A stretch of DNA of 64,000 nucleotides from Agriotes lineatus (Eukaryota; Arthropoda; Insecta; Coleoptera; Elateridae). Of this stretch, positions 10,401-20,365 are shown piece by piece; the first letter of the stretch is position 1; every line of letters begins with the position of its first letter. Where the stretch lies: assembly GCA_940337035.1 (NCBI GenBank), contig CALNHX010005848.1, forward strand, positions 36,025-100,024, written 5' to 3'. The notes below the pieces were generated by a model that ran no database searches, was not told the origin of the DNA, and saw nothing but the letters and a program-made list of their open reading frames with translations. A program made the translations under genes and the position numbers.

Positions 10401-11427
10401 TTTTTGGGAATTGGAAGAGCCTCCTTCAGTATCGTCGGATCTCAGTGAAGAGGAGAAAGAATGTGAGGATCATTTTCGTAAAACAGTGTCTCGACAGCTT
10501 GATGGTCGATTTATTGTAGAACTACCATTTCGAGCTTCGCCCGCCAACATTGGTGATAGTAGGGCCTTAGCACTCAAGCGATTCCAAATGCTAGAAAAGC
10601 GAATTGCAGAAAATAGTGGTCTCAAGGATCAGTACACGGCATTTATGGAGGATTACTTGCTGCAGGGGCATATGGTTGAAGCAAATCCTCTTCAGTCGGA
10701 AGGTGGCTCTGCTTATCACATCCCACATCATTGTATTTTTCGAAGGGATTCATTAGTGAGTAAATTTCGTGTGGTGTTGGATGCCTCGATGAAAGGTAAA
10801 GGTGGGTCATCCCTAAATCAAATCCTACATATTGGACCTAAATTACAATCAAACATTGTTGACATCTTGTTTCGTTTTCGACTTCATGAATTCGTTGTAG
10901 TCGCTGACATCAAGCAGATGTATCGTAATATTCAAGTTGCAAAGAAGCATTGGGATTTTCAGCGAATATTTTGGAGATCGTCACCTGAGTTGTCGTTGCG
11001 GGAGTTTTGCCTAATTACCGTGACGTATGGAGTGTCTTCGTCACCATTCTTAGCCATCAGAACTTTGCATCAACTCGTGGAGGAAGAAGGAGCTGAGTTT
11101 CCCAAGGCTGCGCATGCCATACGATTTAACACCTATATGGATGATATAGCTGCTTCTGTGCAGTCCATTGATGATGCCTTGAACTTGCAGAAGGAATTGG
11201 TCACTTTGTTGCGAAATGGGGAGTTTGTGCTCAAAAAATGGATGACGAATGTAAAACCACTGTTGGATCTGTTGGTTCCGGAAGATTGTGCTATGCCCTT
11301 AGAATCATTGTCGTTCGGTAGCACCGAGGAACCAGCCGCAAAAATTCTTGGTTTAGTGTGGATGCCAATGACGGATAGTTTTTCGTACCAGGTGGATTCT
11401 CTTCATCAGCCAAAATTCTTGGTTTAG
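10381..11427 (+). CDS. pol: BEL/Pao pol: reverse transcriptase part
   Basis: A 348-residue frame. The palm region begins with IPHHCIFRRDS and FRVVLDAS, VVADIKQMYRNI gives the first catalytic aspartate, and the catalytic YMDD box is at about 11133-11144. The spacing and motif wording are those of BEL/Pao reverse transcriptases. The frame ends inside a 71-base tandem duplication, whose second unit continues into the next frame. Translation as a single polyprotein would need both the upstream and this downstream break to be absent. Confidence 0.92.
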   Translation: MDNMVQRFWELEEPPSVSSDLSEEEKECEDHFRKTVSRQLDGRFIVELPFRASPANIGDSRALALKRFQMLEKRIAENSGLKDQYTAFMEDYLLQGHMVEANPLQSEGGSAYHIPHHCIFRRDSLVSKFRVVLDASMKGKGGSSLNQILHIGPKLQSNIVDILFRFRLHEFVVVADIKQMYRNIQVAKKHWDFQRIFWRSSPELSLREFCLITVTYGVSSSPFLAIRTLHQLVEEEGAEFPKAAHAIRFNTYMDDIAASVQSIDDALNLQKELVTLLRNGEFVLKKWMTNVKPLLDLLVPEDCAMPLESLSFGSTEEPAAKILGLVWMPMTDSFSYQVDSLHQPKFLV

Positions 11428-11482
11428 TGTGGATGCCAATGACGGATAGTTTTTCGTACCAGGTGGATTCTCTTCATCAGCC
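11341..11482 (+). repeat. 71-bp tandem duplication in BEL pol
   Basis: A 71-base segment (aaaattcttggtttagtgtg onward) is exactly repeated at 11341-11411 and 11412-11482. The length is not a multiple of three, so the duplication alone causes the break between the reverse transcriptase frame and the downstream RNase H-integrase frame. Confidence 0.95.
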
Positions 11483-13790
11483 AATCACCAAGAGATCAAT
11501 TCTTGCGGACATTGCACGGTTGTACGACCCTATGGGATTTCTGAGCCCAATTACATTTTTTGGAAAATGGTTAATGCAATACTTATGGCAGTTGGGCTTA
11601 AAATGGGATGATCAGCCGCCGGAGAATGTTTGCCACCAGTGGTCCAGATTTCGAACTGAGCTTCCACTATTAGTTGGTTTCAAGTTGTCACGTAATCTGC
11701 GAGTGGATAAGGCTATTGACCTCCAACTACATACCTTTTCAGACAGCTCGGAGAAAGGTTTCGCCGCTGTTGTTTTTCTACGAGCAACACAGCCAAATGG
11801 GGTTGTATATTTATCTCTGGTCATAGCCAAATCCAAAGTTGCCCCTCTCAAGAAGGTAACGTTACCTAGGCTCGAACTTTGTGGGGCACTGTTGGCAGCC
11901 AAACTTTTGAATTATGTAAGGTCACTTTTGGAGGGGCAGTGTACCATATCGAACGTGAATATTTGGACTGACTCGCTCGTGGCATTGCGATGGATTCAAT
12001 CACAACCCAACCGTTGGAAGACTTATGTGGCGAATCGCGTGAGTCAAATTCATTCGATCGTTGCTCCATCTCATTTTTACTATGTGCCTTCTGCTCTAAA
12101 TCCAGCCGATTGTGCTTCCCGTGGTTTATTTCCTCAAGAGCTATTAGCGCATCCACTGTGGATTTATGGTCCAGACTGGCTGAAACAATCCAGGGACAAT
12201 TGGCCTTCTCTTCCCGAACTGAGGCAGAAGCACCCAGAATCCGAACCCGAAGCTCGAATATTGACGTTGCTTTGTGGCGCTAGCCAGGAGCTCGAAAAGA
12301 ATAGCATAATCGATAGGGCTATTTCAAGGGTTTCGTCTTTATTTGAATTAAAACGCATCGTCGCATGGATGCTACGGTATATTGGTAATTTAAGGTCCCG
12401 TGGTAACCGAACTACTGGACCTTTAACTGCTGAAGAACTTAGTCGTTCACTTCAGATTTGCGTAAAGAAGGTGCAATGGGATGAGTTCTCGGAGTATATT
12501 AACCGGCTACAAGCTGGTCGTCACCCTTCACATCGTTTGCGGAGGTTGAACCCGTTCCTTGACTCTGAAGGAATTATACGTGTTGGAGGGCGGCTTCGTC
12601 ACTCCTCCATTAATTTTGAAAGGAAACACCCCAAGATTTTACCAAAATCACACCCCTTTAAAAACTTGGTAATAGACTACTATCACCACAGTTACATGCA
12701 TGCTGGTCCTCAAAACTTGCACTGCATTATACAGGCCCAGTTTTGGATTTTGGCTGGTCGGGACGCCATTCGCAAGCGTCTCGCAAAATGCTTGACTTAT
12801 TTTCGAACTCAACCACCGCCCATCCAACCAATGATGGGAGATTTACCGGCTGCTCGGCTCCAGGCAGTCAAAGCGTTCTTGGTAACAGACGTGGATTATG
12901 GAGGACCTTTCGAGATAACGATGGGACGATTGAGAAAGGCAAGGATCTTAAAGGCCTACGTTTGTCTGTTTGTCTGCTTCTCGACTCGCGCTGTTCATGT
13001 GGAACTGGTGTCGGATTTGACGACAGAAGCTTTTCTAGGTGCCTTTCGAAGATTCATGGCTCGCCGTGGAACCGTCAAGAAAGTTTATAGTGATTGCGGC
13101 ACCAACTTTGTCGGCGCTAAACGCAAGTTGGCCGAGTGGAAGCAGATAGTCACGTCTGATGCGTACAATCAGACCATGTCGCAAGAGTTGGCAGACAAAG
13201 GCATTGCTTGGCACTTAAATCCCCCCTCCAGCCCCCATTTCGGTGGAATTTGGGAGGCAGGAATTAAGAGTGTAAAGAACTTGCTAGCCCGGGTCATGGG
13301 TAACCAAATTCTGACCTACGAAGAGTTCTACACTATTCTGGTGCAAGTGGAGGCAGTGTTGAATTCTCGGCCTTTGACACCGATGAGTAGCGACCCGAAT
13401 GATTTGGAGGCGCTGACACCTGGCCATTTTCGTCTACTGGAACCCTCTGTAACCATGATAGAGCCAGACAGTCCTATAGAGAACATTACTTGCCTTCGTC
13501 GATGGAAGCTCGTTCAACAAATTTACCGCTCCTTTTGGAATCAGTGGCACAAGAACTACTTGTGTACACTGCAACAGCGTCACCAATGGACGAAAGGGTG
13601 TCCGAATATGAAAGAGGGCACGTTGGTTCTCATTCGGGAGGACAATATCCCTCCTTTGCAATGGCGATTAGGCCGAGTTACGAGAACGTTTTCTGGACCG
13701 GATGGTGTAGTCCGCGTAGCGGAAGTAAAAACGGCTCGTGGCATCTTTACGCGTGCAGTGGTAAAGTTATCTCCGTTGCCGATTGAGTAG
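11427..13790 (+). CDS. pol: BEL/Pao pol: RNase H, integrase and C-terminal domain
   Basis: This 787-residue frame starts in the second unit of the 71-base duplication. It carries the A17-type connection (DIARLYDPMGFLSPI), an RNase H-like domain (HTFSDSSEKGFAAV; WTDSLVALRWI), an integrase zinc-binding region and an integrase core. The core shows the D-D-E triad in TDVDYGGPF, YSDCGTNFVGA and GGIWEAGIKSVKNLL. A DUF5641-type tail (WRLGRVTRTFSGPDGVVRVAEVK) ends it. In the zinc-binding region the second cysteine of the usual HHCC appears as tyrosine (AKCLTYFR), which may impair it. Otherwise the frame is uninterrupted. Confidence 0.92.
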   Translation: MWMPMTDSFSYQVDSLHQPITKRSILADIARLYDPMGFLSPITFFGKWLMQYLWQLGLKWDDQPPENVCHQWSRFRTELPLLVGFKLSRNLRVDKAIDLQLHTFSDSSEKGFAAVVFLRATQPNGVVYLSLVIAKSKVAPLKKVTLPRLELCGALLAAKLLNYVRSLLEGQCTISNVNIWTDSLVALRWIQSQPNRWKTYVANRVSQIHSIVAPSHFYYVPSALNPADCASRGLFPQELLAHPLWIYGPDWLKQSRDNWPSLPELRQKHPESEPEARILTLLCGASQELEKNSIIDRAISRVSSLFELKRIVAWMLRYIGNLRSRGNRTTGPLTAEELSRSLQICVKKVQWDEFSEYINRLQAGRHPSHRLRRLNPFLDSEGIIRVGGRLRHSSINFERKHPKILPKSHPFKNLVIDYYHHSYMHAGPQNLHCIIQAQFWILAGRDAIRKRLAKCLTYFRTQPPPIQPMMGDLPAARLQAVKAFLVTDVDYGGPFEITMGRLRKARILKAYVCLFVCFSTRAVHVELVSDLTTEAFLGAFRRFMARRGTVKKVYSDCGTNFVGAKRKLAEWKQIVTSDAYNQTMSQELADKGIAWHLNPPSSPHFGGIWEAGIKSVKNLLARVMGNQILTYEEFYTILVQVEAVLNSRPLTPMSSDPNDLEALTPGHFRLLEPSVTMIEPDSPIENITCLRRWKLVQQIYRSFWNQWHKNYLCTLQQRHQWTKGCPNMKEGTLVLIREDNIPPLQWRLGRVTRTFSGPDGVVRVAEVKTARGIFTRAVVKLSPLPIE

Positions 13791-13930
13791 AATTTATTGT
13801 TGTTGCGTTTCCTCCTTGTTTCGATAGGATTGGTATTGAGCTTGGAGAAACGTCTTCTTGTTGTATTGTTGTTAATTAGATTAGTTGTGTTGTTGTTTGT
13901 TGGACCTGGTCGCTCCAAGGTGGGGGAGGA

Positions 13931-14268
13931 TGTTTAGGCCTCCAGACGTTGCAATTAGTTTTTTGGTAAGAGCGAGGGTCGCGTTAAAGATAGGAAAGTT
14001 GAGCTGCCTGCCCAATATCGCGTTCTTAATGTTATTCTTGTGTATGTAAAACTGTCCGCTAAATAAAGAATGTATGTGCAAAGGATCTTCGAGAAGTCCA
14101 TCTACAAGTAACGCTTGCCGCGACTGCAGGCTGGACACGAGAGAAGGAGCCGTAGTTAAAGGTAGGTGGCAATACACTTCCTAATTGTTGCGCGTACCCT
14201 CGCCATAAATAATTTGGTAGCTCTCGATTAAATCAAAATTACAGTCCACTGCTGCTATCGTAGTAACA
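13931..14268 (+). repeat. 3' LTR of BEL/Pao element, internally deleted
   Basis: A 338-base copy of the 5' LTR. It joins cccaatatcg directly to cgttcttaatg, lacking 88 bases present at about 7630-7717; a TCG at both edges suggests microhomology. Other differences are about four substitutions. Confidence 0.93.
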
Positions 14269-14273
14269 CATAC

Positions 14274-15507
14274 GAAACTATAAAAAGCTTACTGTGCTGA
14301 ATTGCTGTTTTCGTACCTTTAAACGCGTTCCAGTAAACTACACTATTCTGAACTTTGATATGTTACTTAGTTAAGCATTCTTGTTTTGTATAAATAGAAC
14401 GTTTATTTTCGTAATAAAACAATCTGCATTTAATGTCTGATTCATTCACTACGTCGCTACCCTGATGCCAAGCCATAATATTATCGAGACGTGAGGCTGC
14501 GTCTCCGAGGGTAGTTTACTGTCGTCCCTTTTAAGTACCATTGACTACATTGGTTTAAAACATAAACGCAGTCTCGTTTATGTGCTTAAGGAATAGAACC
14601 AGCGCAAAGCAACGGAATCCTGATCCAGCCTCCAGGCAATTCTGTTCATGGTCCTTCGAGCCGGATCTGTCTCCAACTAAAGAACAAACACATCCCAAGG
14701 GTCACCAGCATCCCGAGAAGAAGACAACATCTGCCAACCACCCAGGTCCCAAAAAATGGCTAACAACATGGAGGAATTCAACAAATTAGCTGTCGCCCAA
14801 GAAGAGCTCGAGCAGAAGATAAAACAAGTATTATCTAACGGCAAAAAGGACCCTGCCAGCCGAAAAAACGAAGCCTACATCGCCAGTCGCAACAAAACGC
14901 TGGACGAACTTTGGAACACTGCAACTAAAAATCATGCAGAAATGGGGCAGCTAAGTATTTCAACTCATAATTATTTTACAACAGGGTATTACGATCAAAT
15001 TAAAGCCATATACGGCGAAGCAAAAAGTTACTTGCAGAGCTGTTCAAAATCAACGGAAATTTCCAACCCCTCCGTAAGCAGGAATCAAGAGGAAAGGTGG
15101 CCAACCCCGAGCAAAAGGTTCGTATCCGAAAACTGCAGATTCGGATTCAGAATTTTAAGCAAGCGATGGACGACGCCGAACTAACACAAGAATTAGGGAG
15201 GCCCGCCATCACGACAAGGGAATTAAGAGAAAAATGGGATCGTGTGGTCGAGATGGACGAAGAAGTTATGTCAAACGACATGGCTTCAGAACAAATGCAC
15301 TTCAGTCCTGAATATACTACGTTGGAAGACAGGTATAGAAATTTAATTATTTTATTGCAAGCACCGACAAGGAACGAGCAAGCAGCAGCCATCTCGCTTC
15401 CTCAAGTCAAAATCCCCATATACGAGGGAAATTATGAGGAATGGGCCACTTTCAAGGACCTGTTCACTAAATTAGTAGATAACAACCAGAATATGGCTTT
15501 AATGTAA
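14274..15507 (+). pseudogene. Older BEL/Pao relic: LTR end, leader and partial gag
   Basis: After the target duplication of the young element come a TATA-like tgtataaatagaacg and a following aataaaa (14386-14420), then a GC-richer leader and a gag-like frame from 14756 (MANNMEEFNKLAVAQEELEQ). That frame shifts at about 15100 into a second one (MANPEQKVRIRKLQIRIQNF onward to 15507). The second frame ends in a DUF1759-type block, LPQVKIPIYEGNYEEWATF, comparable to LPKLDLPIFSGNIKDWQNF in the young element. Everything downstream is missing. Its protein sequence is clearly a different BEL family from its neighbour. Confidence 0.8.
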
Positions 15508-15835
15508 TCTGTTTGCGGTATTCCGTCAATTGTATCTATAATTATGGCTTGGTCTTTTGCAACATGGAGTGTTGTGATTTGGTGACTGATGAGAAGGTAG
15601 CTTGATTGTTTGGTTTTTCGCTTTGAGTTGGGGTTAGGTTTAGTTGGTTTTTATTTATGTTGTCTGGATTTATTATTTTGGAAGTGTAAAGTGGTCCGAT
15701 AAGGATTACCTGGGACTGGCTGGACAGCTGTCCTGATATCTCGGTTAACTCTCGCACTATATATAGATGACTATTGTTTTCACTCGGCACACACAGAAAA
15801 TCGACCGTCTCGAACGAAGATCGGAACGAAACGCT
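15508..15835 (-). other. Orphan open frame of unknown origin
   Basis: The minus strand is open for 82 residues at 15542-15790 and is preceded upstream by ctatatatagtgcgagag. The composition (polar, Ser/Gln/Asn-rich, no cysteines) gives no recognisable domain. It sits exactly between the truncated gag relic and a repeat junction, so it is probably part of another element. No function can be assigned. Confidence 0.3.
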
Positions 15836-16417
15836 GTACTACATTTCTTTATTCAAAATCGATAAGAAATGTGGTACTTTTATAATTAGCAACACTTTTC
15901 TGCCTAGCAACGGCGATTTGTTTTACGTTTGGCAATACTGAAGTGTGTTGTTGGTGACACTGTAAGTCGATGCCAAATTCGAGGTTAGTAGGTTAGGTTT
16001 TGCTTCAGTTTTGACACAGATTGACGCAAACCCTAACCTTCTAACCTCGAATTTGACATAGACTTACAGTTGTTTATGGAACCTTTATTTATCATTTATG
16101 TGTTTACTTGCGCATCGCGGTTTTGCACTTCGCGGCATTCTTCTGGAACGTAACCCTCGCTAACGGCTAGGTCTGACTGTATATTGGTTTCCACACTTCT
16201 AAAATATGAAATGTATCTACTTATTTTGCTTTAGGAAAATAAGTTTAAATAACTATAAATTAGTTCGAGTTGTAAAACAACGGTATTTTCAGAAAAGTAT
16301 TTTATCGTATTTCATTGGAAAGTGTACTACATTTCTTCATTCAAAATAAGATAAGAAATGTGGTACTTTTATCGTTAGCAACACTATTCTGCCTAGCAAC
16401 GGCGATTCGTTTTACGT
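15836..16417 (+). repeat. Pair of ~90-base direct repeats
   Basis: The segment at 15838-15925 (tactacatttctttattc to gcctagcaacggcgatttgt) recurs at 16326-16417 with a few differences. A fold-back element (15927-16070) follows the first copy immediately, and the left end of a larger inverted-repeat element lies between the two. Confidence 0.75.
15927..16070. repeat. Fold-back MITE family, copy 1
   Basis: The unit folds on itself: caaattcgaggttagtagg is answered by ctaacctcgaatttgacata. The outer left arm (ggcaatactgaagtgtgttg) is present; the outer right arm is lost. The same hairpin occurs at 16638-16781, 20145-20297, 34290-34426 and 39962-40105. Confidence 0.85.
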
Positions 16418-16637
16418 GTTGTTACGGTCTAAAACGATTTTTACGACACCGCTCCGGCTCATACAAAAACTAAGCGGCCGGCGCGGACGATATTTTACAT
16501 AATCGGGACGAACATTCACCTAGGGCCGCTGCCCAACCCGCAACAAGATATGCCGACTAAACATCAGTGGGGCGAGGGAGGGTCCTTCACGAGATTACCT
16601 ACGAGCAACGGCCAAAGGGGCGGTAAACATCGATAAA

Positions 16638-16781
16638 ATTTATGTCTATGTCAAATTCGAGGTTAATAGGTTATGTTTTGCGTCAGTTTTGACACAGATT
16701 GACGCAAAACCTAACCTGCTAACCTCGAGTTTGACATAGACTTACAGTGTCACCAACAACACACTTCAGTACTGCCAAACG
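16638..16781. repeat. Fold-back MITE family, copy 2
   Basis: The hairpin core is present (tatgtcaaattcgaggttaa with ctaacctcgagtttgacata), and so is the full outer right arm (caacaacacacttcagtact). The outer left arm is missing, the reverse of copy 1. Confidence 0.85.
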
Positions 16782-17544
16782 CATAACATCAACTGGAGCT
16801 GCTTATTGTGCTTTAGTACATAGGAATGAGTTATGCCCATCTTGGTTATGTTTTGACAGTTAGTGTCACTTGTATGTAAAAGTTTAATATTTTACATTTC
16901 TTATGAAATGCGATAAAATAGTATACACAACACGTTATAAAAGTTGTTTTTCTAAACTTGTATGACCGTTTAAGTACTTGCTAACGCTCGTACTCAAACA
17001 CACCATACCTGTTCAGAAAAACACCACTTTTCTCAACTTGTAGAGTAATATACTATTGTCAACTAAAGAACCAGCTTTTTCCATGAACAAGACATATCAT
17101 TGTTTTGTTTCATTATTGGCATTCAAGTAATTACTATAGATAAATGACACTATCTTCTTTCTGTTTGACGTCATTGTTTATTAGTATATTCATATGCTGT
17201 GTTTTTACTGCTGCTTAAAAAAAGGCTTTCAGAACTGAAAAAAAAGTGATTAAGAAACCAACAACTTCGTATGGTTTTTATATAACAAAAACAATTTTGC
17301 ATGAAAACAAATCTTTTCATTTAGAACCCTATTTATAGCTACTAAAATATGACCAACCTTAGAAGTAAAAACAAGCTATTTTTATTGAGTTTTAAAAAAT
17401 TCAAATGTTAGTTGAAATACTGTTGGGAGATAGGTGGGTAGTCGTAATAGCCGTTGGATATACATATATAGATAGGTAGTTGAAGTACATGTTGGACATA
17501 CACGCAGTAAAAATAGATGTTGGGACATACAGGCAGTGGAAATA

Positions 17545-19815
17545 AAGTCCGTTTTAATTTCACATGACATCGAGTAAATCTTGAATTGAAATTTTTTAGA
17601 GTGTACTGAGCGACTGACACCTTAAAGTCATTCTGACAATTTGCCTTTTGTCAAAATGCCAAAAAAGATTTATAAAGACACCAAAGTAGCAGTTTACAAA
17701 TGCTTTCATACATCGACCGAAAAAAATGGCCGTACACTTACAAAAAGTGAAATAATAAACGCTGTAGCAGAGATTTTTTCAGTAAGTATTCATAACAATT
17801 CTACGGAGATTTTTATTATTTTGCTGATAGGTATCCAGAGCAGAGGTGTGCAAAATTATGCAAGATGAACCCAATTTGGCTACAACTAAGACGGGAAATA
17901 ATTCAAAAAACACAACATTTTGGAATTTCACGTTTAAAGAAGACCTACAATCAAAAATTTGGAATTTTCATGAAAAAAATGAGTACTTTACTGTGCAAGA
18001 TCTATTAAATTATGCGAAAGAGGAACTACAGTACAATGGATCTCGTACTACATTGTGGAGGAGAATCAAAAGCATGGGCTATAAATTTAAAATCGTGAAT
18101 TCACGAAAAATATGTGAACAGCAACACGTTGTCGCTAAAAAGATTTCCTTCTTGAGGCAGTACCTTCAAATGATAGATTCTAGTGATAACGTATGTTTTG
18201 TGTACTTAGATGAGACGTGGATATATAAAAACGGGAGTTCTAGAAAACGTTGGGTAAATGATGATTGCAGAAAAGGAAATCCAAGTCAAACTCGCCAAGA
18301 AGGAAAACGGTACACAATTTTGCATGCGGGATGGTCTAATGGATTTTTAGAAGGTTGTGAATTACTACTGGATTCTAGCAATAACGACCGGGACTATCAT
18401 AAAACCATGAATTCTGACATTTTTACAAAATGGGTACAGAATCAGCTAATTTCCGTATTGTCTAAATTAAACAAAAATTTTGTTATCATTATGGATAACG
18501 CTCCTTACTCCTTACCACTCAGTTCTTTTAGATAAGAAACCTACTATTTCAAGTAAGAAAAAACAATTACAGGATTGGTTGATACAGCACGACGTAACTT
18601 TTGACAACAAACTGACGAAAAAACAACTGTGGAAATTAATACGACCTCGACTGCCGAACAAAAAAAACTATGTGGTAGACGACATTTTACAGTGGTTATA
18701 GAGTTATTAGATTGCCCCCGTATCACTGCCAATACAATCCCATTGAGCTGGCATGGGGATTATGTAAGAATTATTTCAACAAGCATGTAACTTCTCGCGC
18801 ATCATCAAAAGGAGAAGCAGAGAAATTATGGCGCGAATCAATTTCTATGTGTTTCGCTGACTTTTGGACCAAAAGCATACAACACTGTGAAAAACTAATT
18901 CGCGACGATTGGACCAGATACATGGGATGCAGCAGTATTGAAAACTTTCCTCCTATTATAATTTCTCTTGGAGATTCGGACAGTGAATCCGAAATTGCGG
19001 GCTCTGAATCTGAGTAAAAACGAATGTTAAATACTAGGTACAACTTCTATCATCCCCAACTGTAGGACAATCAGAAACGCCACATGATTCTGATGAAAAC
19101 GACTCTGACTCAGATTCCGAGTAATGAGCACTGTATATAGTATGTATAATAATTTAGTAATTTTAATAATTTTGTTTTTATAATGATTTAGTTAATCTTG
19201 TTTGGTTCTTGTTGATTACAATTAACATTTCCGCAGTTGGGTTTTTTGTTTCTTCAATGATTTTTTACTTATTGTTCGTTTTCGCTTCAATTTAGAATGT
19301 TATATTTTACATTTTGTATTGTTATATTTTGCATTTTGTATTTTTCGGCAAAATTCTAGTGGGGTTTGGCCATATGACCCTAGCAGTCGGTGTCAAGAGA
19401 TTTGAAGGACCTTCCGCATCTCGAAATCTCGCCCAAATACAAATACAAGTAGATAAGTAGTTGAATAAGTTTTTAGAACATTTTACAAATATAAGTTCCT
19501 TGGTATCTTGCCTCTGTGTGCTGTAATAACATTCTGGTGTTAGTTTATTAGATAATGGTTCACATGTTTGTAATTAATGTATCTTCTGGATCAACATTAA
19601 AGTATTGTTGAAAAAATGGGTTAGCAAGCTTAAGTATATACTTATTAATAATTAATCTCAAAAATATATATATTGCATTTTCAATACTTAAAGCTAAAGC
19701 TGATGTGTCAAACATTTATAACCTAACATTTAAACTGCCACTATTTCTACACTGTTTTAAAAAACGTTCTTAATTTCAATGCCTACTCGGTGTCATGTGA
19801 AATTGAAACAGACTT
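17545..19815 (+). mobile_element. Complete IS630/Tc1-class DDE transposon
   Basis: The ends AAGTCCGTTTTAATTTCACA (17545) and the inverse of AAGTCTGTTTCAATTTCACA (ending 19815) form imperfect terminal repeats of about 32 bases. They are flanked by TA on both sides (17543-17544 and 19816-19817), the target of this superfamily. The element is 2271 bases long and carries one spliced transposase gene. The surrounding repeat M copy reads continuously once element and TA are removed (compare gtagtggaaacacatgttgg at 22635). Confidence 0.85.
17656..19017 (+). pseudogene. Spliced DDE_3-type transposase, two frameshifts
   Basis: Exon 1 (17656-17781) gives an N-terminal helix-turn-helix region. A 49-base intron with GTAAGT...TGATAG borders follows (17782-17830), and exon 2 continues in frame as VSRAEVCKIMQDEPN. 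The catalytic blocks are YLDETWI (first D), IIMDNAPY (second D) and QYNPIELAWG (E), with HAGWSNGFLEG between. A 7-base tandem duplication (18502-18515) breaks the frame right after the second D, and a roughly 2-base loss near 18695 breaks it again before the third block. The C terminus is acidic (SLGDSDSESE). A second acidic end (NDSDSDSE) appears in another frame at about 19095-19123. Confidence 0.85.
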
Positions 19816-19859
19816 TATATGTTGGACATACAGTCAGACCTCGCCGTTCGCTGATTTGA

Positions 19860-20144
19860 TTTTAAGCGGGGCATCCAATTTTAAGCCTGGAGAGTATAAC
19901 CTGGTGTCTTCTATCAGTAAGTTCTGGACTTGATGATTCCTTGTGATGGTTTTTGATGTCGTAGGGGGTCACGTTGTTTAGGTGAGTAACATCTGCGGAT
20001 GATATCGCTTCTTTTGCGTACTTATCTGCTTTTTCAATTCCGGGTATACCTGTGTGTGAAGGCACCCACATGAATACTAGTTTATTTCTTGACCGAGTGA
20101 CGGAGGTTACTAGCTTTTGTGTTTGTTGGATTAATGGGTCGGTG
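19860..20144 (-). pseudogene. RNase H fragment of a non-LTR retrotransposon
   Basis: The minus strand reads LVFMWVPSHTGIPGIEKADK followed by YAKEAISS. This is the last catalytic block of the RNase H domain found in I, R1 and some Jockey-type LINEs (WVPSHxGIxGNExAD). About 95 codons are present, ending at a stop near 19862; reverse transcriptase is missing. It begins directly after the end of repeat M and is bordered upstream by fold-back copy 3. Confidence 0.8.
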
Positions 20145-20297
20145 TGGCAATACTGAAGTGTGTTGTTGGTGACACTGTAAGTCTATGCCAAATTCGAGGT
20201 GATCAGGTTAGGTTTTCAGTCAGTTTTGACAGAAACTGACACAAAATCTAACCTGCTAACCTCGAATTTGACATAGACGTACAGTGCCGCCAACATA
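20145..20297. repeat. Fold-back MITE family, copy 3
   Basis: Outer left arm tggcaatactgaagtgtgtt, hairpin core (ccaaattcgaggtgatcagg with ctgctaacctcgaatttgac), and a short outer right arm ending near cgccaacatac. This is the longest copy in the window on the left side. Confidence 0.85.
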
Positions 20298-20365
20298 CTA
20301 TTCATAACGAAACTCTGGCGAGTCGCCGGCAATCCGCTGGCGAACGACTATGAATACGGGCGTTA

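Larger units (their letters stand above)
7542..14268 (+). mobile_element. Full-length BEL/Pao LTR retrotransposon
   Basis: The element has TG...CA LTRs at 7542-7967 and 13931-14268, flanked by a 5-bp duplication, CATAC (7537-7541 and 14269-14273). A TGG-starting primer-binding candidate sits two bases inside the 5' LTR, and a purine tract (ggtgggggagga) lies directly before the 3' LTR. Between them lie a gag-protease frame and a pol region with the BEL order: protease, reverse transcriptase, RNase H, integrase, C-terminal DUF5641-type domain. Apart from an 88-base deletion in the 3' LTR, the two LTRs differ at about four positions, so insertion is recent. Pol is nevertheless broken at three places. 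Confidence 0.95.
16159..19851. mobile_element. Non-autonomous inverted-repeat element (repeat M), copy A, heavily nested
   Basis: A 24-base end, gctaacggctaggtctgact plus gtat, at 16159-16182 is matched in inverted orientation at 19828-19851 with three mismatches. The body is non-coding and is the same repeat found at 20366-20776, 22113-22658 and 26735-27650. This copy is interrupted by a fold-back element (16638-16781), other unassigned sequence (about 16320-16850) and a complete DDE transposon (17545-19815). Near the right end, gttggacatacacgcag-like motifs repeat irregularly. The superfamily is unknown. Confidence 0.65.

Noticed and set aside
15960..16070. aggttaggtt motifs resembling the insect telomere repeat TTAGG
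   Set aside because: Only one or two units per copy, always within the fold-back hairpin; no array, so not telomeric.
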